From CAZYZQ01 sp964652075 (GTDB lineage: Bacteria > Bacillota > Clostridia > Oscillospirales > Oscillospiraceae): a stretch of 13,700 nucleotides of DNA. The stretch is from the NCBI GenBank assembly GCA_964652075.1, contig CAZYZQ010000061.1:1-13700 (forward strand), read 5' to 3'. Position 1 is the stretch's first letter, and each line of letters opens with the position of its first letter. A model generated the notes under the pieces. The model was not told where the DNA came from. It did no database searches and was given only the letters and a program-made list of their open reading frames with translations. Below are positions 7,010 through 12,684 of this stretch, in pieces. The position numbers and the translations under genes were made by a program.

Positions 7010-8659
7010 TTGGCTGAAAAACTGAAAATCATTCCTCTTGGCGGTCTCGGTGAGATCGGCAAAAATCTGACGGTTGTGGAGTACGGCAAGGATATCATTC
7101 TGGTCGACTGCGGCATTGGATTCCCGGACGACGACATGTACGGCGTCGATCTGGTTGTGCCGGACATGACCTATCTGGTCAAGAACAAGAGCCGCATCCG
7201 CGGCATCTTCCTGACGCACGGGCACGAGGACCACATCGGCAGCGTACCCTATGCGCTCAAGGAGTTCAACGTCCCGGTACACGCCACGCGCCTGACGATC
7301 GGCCTTGTGAAGCTCAAGCTCGAGGAGCACGGGCTGCTCAGCCGCGCGAAGCTCCACACGCACGAGGCCGGCGAGACGGTCAAGGCCGGGTGCTTCCAGG
7401 TGGAGTTCATCCACGTGAACCACTCGATCGCGGACGCCGTGGCCTTTGCCATCAAGACGCCGGTCGGCACGGTGCTGTTCACAGGCGACTTCAAGATCGA
7501 CGCCACGCCCATCGAGGGCGGCATGATCGATCTCGGCCGCCTCGGCGAGCTGGGCAAGCAGGGGGTTCTGGCGATGTTCTGCGACTCGACGAACGTTGAG
7601 CGGCAGGGCTACACGGATTCGGAGCGCACCGTCGCGGAGAGCTTGGACGCCCAGTTCCGCGGCTGCAACCAGCGCATCATTGTCACAACGTTCGCCTCGA
7701 ACGCGAACCGGCTGCAATCGATCCTGACAATCGCGCACCGCTACGGCCGCAAGGTTGCGGTCACGGGGCGGAGCATGGAGAATGTCGTCAAGGTCTCAAC
7801 AGAGCTGGGGTATCTCAAGGTTCCGGCGGGGACACTGGTGGATCTGAACACGGTCAAGTCGATGCCGAAGAACAAGGTTGTTATCGTCTCGACGGGCAGT
7901 CAGGGCGAGAATATGTCCGCCCTGTACCGCATGGCCTATTCGACGCACCGGCAGATCGAGATCCAGCCGGGCGACCGGATCATCATCTCGGCCTCCGCGA
8001 TCCCGGGCAACGAGAAGAGCATCTCGAAGATCATCAACGAGCTGTATAAAAAGGGCTGCGACGTGATCTACGACAAGCTCTCCGGCCTGCACGTCTCCGG
8101 CCACGCCTGTCAGGACGAGCTGCGCATCATCCATGCGCTGGTGAAGCCGAAGTTCTTTGTCCCGATGCACGGCGAGCAGCGGATGCTCTGCATCCACGCG
8201 CGTCTGGCCGAGGGCATGGGCATGAAGCCGTCGAATATCGTGATCGGCGATATTGGCCGTGTGATCGAGCTGTCCGCGCGCAGCTGCAAGCTCGCGGGCA
8301 CCGTGCCGAGCGGCAAGGTGCTGGTGGACGGCTGCGGCGTCGGCGACGTCGGCAGCGTGGTGCTGCGCGACCGGCAGCATCTGGCGCAGGACGGCATGAT
8401 TGTCGTTGCCGTGAACCTCTCGTCGGAGGACGGCGCGGTGATCTCCGGCCCGGATATCATCACGCGCGGCTTTGTCTACGTCAAGGAGTCCGGCGACCTC
8501 ATGGAGGAGATGCGGCAGGTGGCGACGCATGCGCTGCTGGGATGTACGAGTAACGACTGGGCGGCGCTCAAATCCGCGATCAAGTCGGAGCTGTCGTCGT
8601 TCCTCTACAAGACGACCAAACGCAATCCGATGATTTTGCCGATTATCATGGAGATCTGA
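7010..8659 (+). CDS. rnjA: Ribonuclease J
   Basis: RNase J is a zinc-dependent endo- and 5'-3' exoribonuclease of the beta-CASP metallo-beta-lactamase family, central to mRNA decay and rRNA maturation in Firmicutes. The 549-residue product opens with KIIPLGGLGEIGKN. It has the metal site LTHGHEDHIG (H70, H72, D74, H75), H138 in NHSIAD and D160 in FTGDFKID, then CDSTNVERQGYT. The beta-CASP part contains TTFASNANRLQSI and GRSMENVV, and later motifs HVSGHA and MHGEQRML complete the fold. The start is the TTG at 7010, with TTTAAGGAG ending 9 bases upstream; the in-frame TTG at 7001 abuts the ribosome site. It is transcribed divergently from gdpP after a long leader and ends in an intrinsic terminator. 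Whether it corresponds to J1 or J2 cannot be decided from one copy, so the symbol is the generic one. Confidence 0.95.
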   Translation: MAEKLKIIPLGGLGEIGKNLTVVEYGKDIILVDCGIGFPDDDMYGVDLVVPDMTYLVKNKSRIRGIFLTHGHEDHIGSVPYALKEFNVPVHATRLTIGLVKLKLEEHGLLSRAKLHTHEAGETVKAGCFQVEFIHVNHSIADAVAFAIKTPVGTVLFTGDFKIDATPIEGGMIDLGRLGELGKQGVLAMFCDSTNVERQGYTDSERTVAESLDAQFRGCNQRIIVTTFASNANRLQSILTIAHRYGRKVAVTGRSMENVVKVSTELGYLKVPAGTLVDLNTVKSMPKNKVVIVSTGSQGENMSALYRMAYSTHRQIEIQPGDRIIISASAIPGNEKSISKIINELYKKGCDVIYDKLSGLHVSGHACQDELRIIHALVKPKFFVPMHGEQRMLCIHARLAEGMGMKPSNIVIGDIGRVIELSARSCKLAGTVPSGKVLVDGCGVGDVGSVVLRDRQHLAQDGMIVVAVNLSSEDGAVISGPDIITRGFVYVKESGDLMEEMRQVATHALLGCTSNDWAALKSAIKSELSSFLYKTTKRNPMILPIIMEI

Positions 8660-8670
8660 CCAGAAAACAG

Positions 8671-8697
8671 AAAAGCGGGGCAATCGCCCCGCTTTTT
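8671..8697 (+). terminator. Intrinsic terminator after rnjA
   Basis: An 11-bp perfect stem, AAAAGCGGGGC pairing with GCCCCGCTTTT, closes a 4-base loop (AATC) and runs into a T-run. It starts 11 bases after the rnjA stop. The A-run on the 5' side gives it terminator form on both strands. The next gene starts only 17 bases after it, so that gene must rely on read-through. Confidence 0.9.
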
Positions 8698-8714
8698 GCG
8701 AAGGAGGAAGCCAG

Positions 8715-8936
8715 ATGACAGAGCTGCAATTGGCGCGCCTGCGCAAATATGCGGACGCGCTCGACGAACTGCGCGACGGCCTTGCCCAGCTGCTTGAGCA
8801 GCTGGAGGAGGACGCGGACCAGAGTGACGACGCCGGCGAAGCTGCCGATGCCGTCGACTGCGCCGTCGCCCTGCTCGAGGACGCGGCCGACGCCTGCCGC
8901 GAGGCGGCGGGCGTACAGGAGATCCAGAAGCTGTAA
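8715..8936 (+). CDS. Small acidic helical protein, function unknown
   Basis: The 73-residue product is not one I recognise by name. It is strongly acidic and alanine/leucine-rich, with two predicted amphipathic helices (about 3-36, LARLRKYADALDELRDGL then LLEQLEEDAD; and about 40-68, AADAVDCAVALLEDAADACR) joined by a short SDDAGE turn, which suggests a helical hairpin or coiled coil. It has no signal peptide or membrane segment, so it is probably cytoplasmic. The start is well supported: AAGGAGG lies 8 bases before the ATG, and the GC-rich codon pattern matches the neighbours. It lies 55 bases after rnjA on the same strand, but the rnjA terminator hairpin stands between them and no separate promoter fits into the 17 bases that remain. 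Expression would thus be low and dependent on rnjA read-through. A strong hairpin terminator follows. Confidence 0.72.
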   Translation: MTELQLARLRKYADALDELRDGLAQLLEQLEEDADQSDDAGEAADAVDCAVALLEDAADACREAAGVQEIQKL

Positions 8937-8962
8937 ACAAAGTCCCGCAAAGCAATCAAAAT

Positions 8963-9000
8963 GCCCGCTGTACGGCGCAATACCGTACAGCGGGCGTCTT
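8963..9000. terminator. Bidirectional terminator between convergent genes
   Basis: A 13-bp perfect stem GCCCGCTGTACGG / CCGTACAGCGGGC (8963-8975 and 8983-8995) encloses a 7-base loop. The plus side continues GTCTTTTTATA and the minus side ATTTTGATT, so it can end transcripts of the small acidic gene and of the minus-strand gene whose stop is at 9001. The core CTGTACGG/CCGTACAG is shared with the hairpin at 11417-11449. Confidence 0.85.
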
Positions 9001-9903
9001 TTATATGCGGAAAGCAACCGCCGCCCTGCCGAACGAAAGCCGGTAGACGCCGGACGGAAGCGCGCCCCAGAAGATGGATAGATCCACTTGCAGTGTCGTC
9101 GACTCCCCCGGCTGCAACGCGCGGTTTTCTATCATGAATCCCACTTTGTTCCGGCGCGGCACCTTGTAGAACACGCCGTCAATCTGAAGCGACAGCGTGG
9201 CGGATGAAAATCCGTCCTGCAGCGCATCGGAACGGTTGCAGATCTGAACCGTCACACACGACGCATCCGCAGCAACGAGCGTTACCTCCAGCCCGTCCGG
9301 CGCCAGTTCCTCCGGCGTGGGCGCAAGGAACGCGGGGTCAAAGCCGGGCGGATCGTGCAGGGCCAACGCCAGAGGAACTGGCGGGTCCAGCCGATACGGC
9401 CCCGTAAATTGGGTAGACAGATCTCCCTCCGCACAGATCTCCTGCAGCGCCGCCGTCAGATGCCTGTCCAGCCGCATAACCCGGCCATCCGGCAGGATCA
9501 GATGCATCCCGGAAAAGGCAAACGGCATCATCCTGCTTCCATATTCAGGAAAATAGTCTTCCGGCATCTGGAAGCAGACGCTGTAGACCGGATACGCTGG
9601 CGTCCATTTTCCAACGACCGGCGTATAGGAGCAGGCGTTCACCGTATGCGCCAGCGTCTCCAGCGCGTTGCAGGGCGCCGGAACCGAATAGACGGCCGTC
9701 TCGACGCCATCGTAGCGGCTGATATACAACTGCGTATTGTCCAGAAGCAGGTGGCCGTCTTCCGACAGTGGAATCAGCGGTTCCGCAGCCGGACGCTCCG
9801 AATATACGAGTCCCGCCCACGATACGGCCACAAGCAGCAGGCTCCAGAGAAGACACCGCAGAAGGGAATGCCTTTTTTCTTTCAAAATATGTATGATATA
9901 CAT
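9001..9903 (-). CDS. Membrane-anchored or secreted protein with probable bacterial Ig-like C-terminal domain
   Basis: The 300-residue product has a basic N-terminus (KEKRH) followed by a hydrophobic helix at about 14-34, so it is exported and probably stays anchored. I do not recognise residues 35-200 with certainty; they contain many aromatic residues and the pieces YSVPAPCNALETLA and GMHLILPDGRVMRLDRHL. Residues 204-300 look like a small beta-sandwich: VTVQICNRSDALQDGFSS, then YKVPRR, then ALQPGESTTLQVDLSIFWGALPSGVYRLSF. This resembles the Ig-like domains (Big_14 type) of many clostridial envelope proteins; that family link is from memory. The ATG directly follows the TGA of the protease gene without a gap, and no ribosome site is visible, so translation is probably coupled or the start lies elsewhere. 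Its GC content is like the core genome, unlike the protease gene. Confidence 0.6.
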   Translation of the reverse strand: MYIIHILKEKRHSLLRCLLWSLLLVAVSWAGLVYSERPAAEPLIPLSEDGHLLLDNTQLYISRYDGVETAVYSVPAPCNALETLAHTVNACSYTPVVGKWTPAYPVYSVCFQMPEDYFPEYGSRMMPFAFSGMHLILPDGRVMRLDRHLTAALQEICAEGDLSTQFTGPYRLDPPVPLALALHDPPGFDPAFLAPTPEELAPDGLEVTLVAADASCVTVQICNRSDALQDGFSSATLSLQIDGVFYKVPRRNKVGFMIENRALQPGESTTLQVDLSIFWGALPSGVYRLSFGRAAVAFRI

Positions 9904-11178
9904 TCAGGATAATGTCTTGGCAGTAAAAGCTGCTGATGCAATTCTACTCCAAGGAGTAAAGAAAGCATCTTCAGTATCACCTTTTGCACAGAATATTCCG
10001 CAAATAATATAAGCGTCTGTGTTCCCTGCAGCTTTTCGAAAAACAGGCGCTCCACTGTCACCATTCTTTAAATAGACAATTGCATTATTACGTTTCTCTG
10101 GTGTTACCGACATAAGTCCATTGATTGTTACCCAACTTTGAAGATATTCACTATATGAGGTATAACTTTCAGACGTATTTTTTATACGGCAGTATGCGCT
10201 TTTTCCGCTTTTTAAGGCTTCCTTTCCGGAGACATATACATAAGTATTCTCTGCAGGTTCCAAATCTACTGCATAAATTGAGACCGTTGAACCATCAAGT
10301 AAAACTTTATTTGTCAGACTATAATTGTTATTTGCTGTAATAATCGCAAAATCTCCATAGCTTCCGTCACTGTATCTCACATATGATGTTGTTCCTATCG
10401 AAGAATTCTGCTCTACCTGTTTTACTGTTCCACCTACAGTCAGAGCATGCCCACATGTAACATATGCCTTTACTGCACTTGATTCAATTCCATATGTGCC
10501 CATGTATCCTAAAGTTTCAGTGTACGTGTTGCCATTATAAGTGCTTGCTATCTCTGTTCCTCCGTATATTGCTGTTGATCTGCTTGATGTGTTTGTTTTG
10601 TTGGCTTCAATTTGTATTCTGGATTCTATTTGCTCCTTTTTTTGATAATTTACAACACATATCTCGGCTGGTACGACTCGGAACATTATCTCAGTAACTT
10701 TATATGCATATTCTGGTTCAATGCAAAGCTCAATTTTATTTTCCTTCGTTTGAATTCCACACGAAAACGTTGTAGTAATATTGCTTCTAAGTTCCTTGTT
10801 TAATTGCTCTACGATACATTCCATTTGATTCCACGAATAATCCGCTCTCTCAAATCTAACGAATTCCGAATAAACTCCTGCCAGATCTTTTATTTCCTGT
10901 TGAATATCCTCATCAGAATCAGTAAGCATGATATAAAGATATTCTCCTTCAATATAAGCTCCTGCATAGTATTCAGGATGCTTTATATCTTTTCCATCAA
11001 ACCATGCGTTTTTAATGTTTATATTTGCTGCAACAGCATTATTTTGCAGTTCCATTTCACGTTGAATCTCCAATTCAAGAGATTCCTCTTCAGAACTGTT
11101 TCCAACTTGCAACGCGTTTACATTCAAAATTAGGGAGAAAATTACGATCAATATAATGGTAGATTTAATTCTTTTCAT
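9904..11178 (-). CDS. Secreted trypsin-like (S1 family) serine protease with pro-domain
   Basis: The 424-residue protein begins with a signal peptide (MKRIKSTIILIVIFSLILNVNA). Residues about 28-215 look like a pro-region, with YYAGAYIEGEYLYIMLTD, repeated charged helices and a second similar half, as in the pro-segments of alpha-lytic-protease-like enzymes. The catalytic domain shows the full chymotrypsin-fold triad: H244 in VTCGHAL, D276 in YGDFAII, and S375 in NGDSGAPVF, followed by ICGIFCAKGD and TPWSRI. The ATG at 11178 has GGAGG 7 bases upstream and a strong promoter; the frame is open further upstream to 11292, but that part covers the promoter and is not coding. By eye the gene has well under 40% GC, while flanking genes are near 60%, which points to recent transfer. 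Substrates are unknown. Confidence 0.88.
   Translation of the reverse strand: MKRIKSTIILIVIFSLILNVNALQVGNSSEEESLELEIQREMELQNNAVAANINIKNAWFDGKDIKHPEYYAGAYIEGEYLYIMLTDSDEDIQQEIKDLAGVYSEFVRFERADYSWNQMECIVEQLNKELRSNITTTFSCGIQTKENKIELCIEPEYAYKVTEIMFRVVPAEICVVNYQKKEQIESRIQIEANKTNTSSRSTAIYGGTEIASTYNGNTYTETLGYMGTYGIESSAVKAYVTCGHALTVGGTVKQVEQNSSIGTTSYVRYSDGSYGDFAIITANNNYSLTNKVLLDGSTVSIYAVDLEPAENTYVYVSGKEALKSGKSAYCRIKNTSESYTSYSEYLQSWVTINGLMSVTPEKRNNAIVYLKNGDSGAPVFRKAAGNTDAYIICGIFCAKGDTEDAFFTPWSRIASAAFTAKTLS
9910..9918. repeat. Left copy of a 9-bp direct repeat around the protease gene
   Basis: TAATGTCTT occurs here, in the last codons of the protease gene, and again in the same orientation at 11200-11208 near its predicted transcription start. 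It could be a short duplication left by insertion. A match of this length in AT-rich DNA can also arise by chance. Confidence 0.2.
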
Positions 11179-11199
11179 ATGGATCCCTCCAGTTAATAG

Positions 11200-11208
11200 T
11201 AATGTCTT
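11200..11208. repeat. Right copy of a 9-bp direct repeat around the protease gene
   Basis: Second copy of TAATGTCTT (first at 9910-9918). It lies between the -10 element and the ribosome site of the protease gene. Significance is uncertain. Confidence 0.2.
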
Positions 11209-11209
11209 A

Positions 11210-11238
11210 AATTTAACACAAAAAGACATATGTGTCAA
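11210..11238 (-). promoter_or_regulatory. Sigma-A promoter of the S1 protease gene
   Basis: On the minus strand a perfect -35 TTGACA (11238-11233) is followed after exactly 17 bases by TAAATT (11215-11210), with AT-rich DNA upstream that could act as an UP element. The transcript would start near 11203, leaving a leader of about 25 bases that holds GGAGG. The gene therefore carries its own constitutive-type promoter. Confidence 0.75.
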
Positions 11239-11319
11239 CACCAAAAATAAATAAATTTTACATACATTATTGGAAATTATATACAAAATCATTTACAGAA
11301 TCTAGAAGAATGAAGTCAG

Positions 11320-11348
11320 CTGGCAATAGAGACATCTCCTGTTATACT
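11320..11348 (+). promoter_or_regulatory. Possible plus-strand extended -10 promoter
   Basis: CTGGCA (11320-11325, four of six -35 positions) lies 17 bases before TATACT (11343-11348), which is preceded by TG to give TGTTATACT, identical to the element before rnjA. It points towards the hairpin and T-run at 11417-11456 and away from the protease gene. GCAATAG/CTATTGC (11323-11329 and 11347-11353) forms an inverted repeat across the promoter, a possible operator. Confidence 0.45.
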
Positions 11349-11354
11349 ATTGCG

Positions 11355-11457
11355 CTTAAAAGTTTATTTTTGGATAAAAGCACTTGCGTTTAACCCGGGC
11401 ATTGTCAACAGTAAACTGCCCTCTGTACGGATTTGCCGTACAGAGGGCAAGCTTTTT
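11355..11457 (+). ncRNA. Candidate small RNA of about 100 nt
   Basis: The interval between the extended -10 promoter and the intrinsic terminator at 11417-11456 has no credible open reading frame (the longest reading I saw is a few codons). A transcript from it would have an A/T-rich 5' half, with a weak TTTAT/ATAAA stem, and a 3' terminator hairpin. It is convergent to the solute-binding protein gene, whose stop lies only about 10 bases beyond. Alternatively the hairpin is only that gene's own 3' terminator and no RNA is made here. Confidence 0.3.
11417..11456. terminator. Hairpin terminator beside the solute-binding protein gene
   Basis: A 14-bp perfect stem TGCCCTCTGTACGG / CCGTACAGAGGGCA (11417-11430 and 11436-11449) has a 5-base loop. 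The clear T-run (AAGCTTTTT) lies on the plus side. On the minus side, where the solute-binding protein transcript would end, the stem is followed only by GTTTACTG, although an A-run precedes it. So the hairpin fits plus-strand termination better, but it may end both. Confidence 0.75.
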
Positions 11458-11466
11458 CAGGGGCAG

Positions 11467-12624
11467 TTACGGCTGCGCGGCGATCCACGCATCGAGCTGG
11501 GTCTGTGCGGCGTCCAGATAGGTCTGAAGACCGGCNNNNNNNNNNNNNNNNNNNNNNNNNNNNNNNNNNNNNNNNNNNNNNNNNNNNNNNNNNNNNNNNN
11601 NNNNNNNNNNNNNNNNNNNNNNNNNNNNNNNNNNNGCGACCAGGCCCTGCTTCATCACCTCGTCGACCGCGAGATCCGTGTAGGCGCCGTCCGGCCAGAC
11701 ATAGCCGGCCTTGTACCACTCGGCCTGAAGCTCCAGATTGTACATGGTGTCGTCGAGGTCCCAGACGGAGTGGATCACCCCATCGGCCTTGTTGACGTCG
11801 GTTGCAACCAGGTACAGCGTGTCGCCGAGGCAGTCATAGACGTTGTATTCATTCAGAGAGTCGCCGTACCACGTCAGGCCGCCGGTAACCTGCCAGAAGC
11901 TGCGGGCTGCGTAGATATCGGGGATGCCCTCTTGAATTGCGTCATACAACTGCGTCACTTCGGTGAAGGTGTCCATCTCGTTGTTGATGAAATCGACCAT
12001 GTTCAGCTCCTCCATCAGATCCTCGCGGATGATCATGTAGACGGAGGCGGCGTAGTTGCGGAAGCAGGGGACGCCGTACAGACCGCCGTCGACCCGGAAG
12101 GCGTCCAGATAGGTGCCGACCTCCTCCAAAAGACCCTGGCCGTATTCGGCCATGTACGGCTCAATGTCCATCAGCTGGCCCGCGGCAAACATGCCGGAGA
12201 AGTCGGCAGGCGCGCCAAGCCAGACAGAGCAGATGTCAACCGGTTCGCCGCCGGAGATTGCGAGGTTCAGCATCTGGCCGTAGTCACCGATGGAACCGAA
12301 GGTCATGTGGATGCGGACGCCAATCGCCGGCTCCGTAATCGCATTGATGGCCTCCTCCACAACGGGGATGGAATCCGCGTCTGCACTCATCATATCCAGT
12401 ACGTACATGTTGAGATCGACAACGTGTTCCGGGTCGTTCTCAGTTTCATCGTCCGGCTCCTCCGGCGTCTCAGGCTGATCCGGCGTGTCGGGTGTGTCCG
12501 GCTCGGCCGGATCAGCGGGTGTGTCGGGTGTGTCCGGGGTTTCGGTCTTGGCGCAGGCGGCCAGCAGGCAGAGCAGCATGGCCAGCGAGAGCGCCAGAGC
12601 AAGGATCTTTTGCAGCTTTTTCAT
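11467..12624 (-). CDS. Extracellular solute-binding lipoprotein of an ABC transporter (100-N gap near C-terminus)
   Basis: This should be the lipid-anchored receptor that captures a solute, probably a sugar or oligosaccharide, for an ABC importer. The signal peptide ends in the lipobox LAAC with C24 as the lipidated residue. A proline/threonine/aspartate-rich spacer (about 27-65, repeated PDT and EPDD) follows. The binding domain starts near VDLNMYVLDMM and contains VEEAINAITEPAIGVRIHMTF, LNLAISGGEPVDICSVW, LMDIEPYMAEYG and GGLYGVPCFRNYA. The pattern resembles the DUF3502/LipO group of receptors (family link from memory). About 335 residues are read before the gap; the C-terminus AGLQTYLDAAQTQLDAWIAAQP is typical for receptors. 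Such proteins usually exceed 500 residues, so the gap is probably longer than 100 bases. AAAGGAGG precedes the ATG. No permease gene lies within the window. Confidence 0.85.
   Translation of the reverse strand: MKKLQKILALALSLAMLLCLLAACAKTETPDTPDTPADPAEPDTPDTPDQPETPEEPDDETENDPEHVVDLNMYVLDMMSADADSIPVVEEAINAITEPAIGVRIHMTFGSIGDYGQMLNLAISGGEPVDICSVWLGAPADFSGMFAAGQLMDIEPYMAEYGQGLLEEVGTYLDAFRVDGGLYGVPCFRNYAASVYMIIREDLMEELNMVDFINNEMDTFTEVTQLYDAIQEGIPDIYAARSFWQVTGGLTWYGDSLNEYNVYDCLGDTLYLVATDVNKADGVIHSVWDLDDTMYNLELQAEWYKAGYVWPDGAYTDLAVDEVMKQGLVXXXXXXXXXXXXXXXXXXXXXXXXXXXXXXXXXXAGLQTYLDAAQTQLDAWIAAQP
11536..11635. other. Assembly gap, 100 N, inside the solute-binding protein gene
   Basis: Exactly 100 Ns, the usual placeholder for a gap of unknown size. 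The receptor would be about 385 residues if the length were real, short for this kind of protein, so more sequence is probably missing. Confidence 0.9.
12485..12537. repeat. 17-bp direct repeat coding for the acidic proline-rich spacer
   Basis: GTGTCGGGTGTGTCCGG occurs at 12485-12501 and again at 12521-12537. On the minus strand it encodes the PDTPDT units in the linker behind the lipidated cysteine. Such internal repeats can change in number by slippage, altering the length of the tether. Confidence 0.7.
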
Positions 12625-12646
12625 GGGTTGTTCCTCCTTTTATTAC

Positions 12647-12660
12647 GCGCCTTCCGGCGC
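12647..12660 (-). promoter_or_regulatory. Small hairpin with GNRA-type loop between epimerase and receptor genes
   Basis: On the minus strand GCGCC-GGAA-GGCGC forms a 5-bp stem with a GGAA (GNRA) tetraloop, about 8 bases before the ribosome site of the receptor gene. It has no T-run directly after it, so it is not a clear terminator. It may instead block 3' decay or mark a processing site that allows the receptor to be expressed more strongly. Confidence 0.35.
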
Positions 12661-12684
12661 AGAATGACAAATAAAACGGGGAAA

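Noticed and set aside
6683..7025. Small open frames in the gdpP-rnjA intergenic region
   Set aside because: No ribosome sites, arginine- and glycine-rich translation typical of non-coding GC-rich DNA, and they run into the rnjA start in other frames.
6896..8980. Two long minus-strand open frames (280 and 394 codons)
   Set aside because: Both lie opposite rnjA and the small acidic gene and reflect its codon bias; no domain, start site or promoter supports them.
9948..9965. TACTCC-AA-GGAGTA palindrome near the protease 3' end
   Set aside because: It is only 6 bp per arm within coding sequence near conserved protease residues, and no function is indicated.
11179..11292. N-terminal extension of the S1 protease to 11292
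   Set aside because: The extra codons cover the -35/-10 promoter and ribosome site. The ATG at 11178 is followed at once by a typical signal peptide.
11270..11337. 22-codon minus-strand open frame next to AGGAG
   Set aside because: The ribosome-site-like string abuts the ATG with no spacing and the short product has no features.
9904..11450. Insertion sequence or integron explaining the AT-rich island
   Set aside because: No transposase or integrase, no terminal inverted repeats and no convincing attachment site were found; only a 9-bp direct repeat that could be chance.
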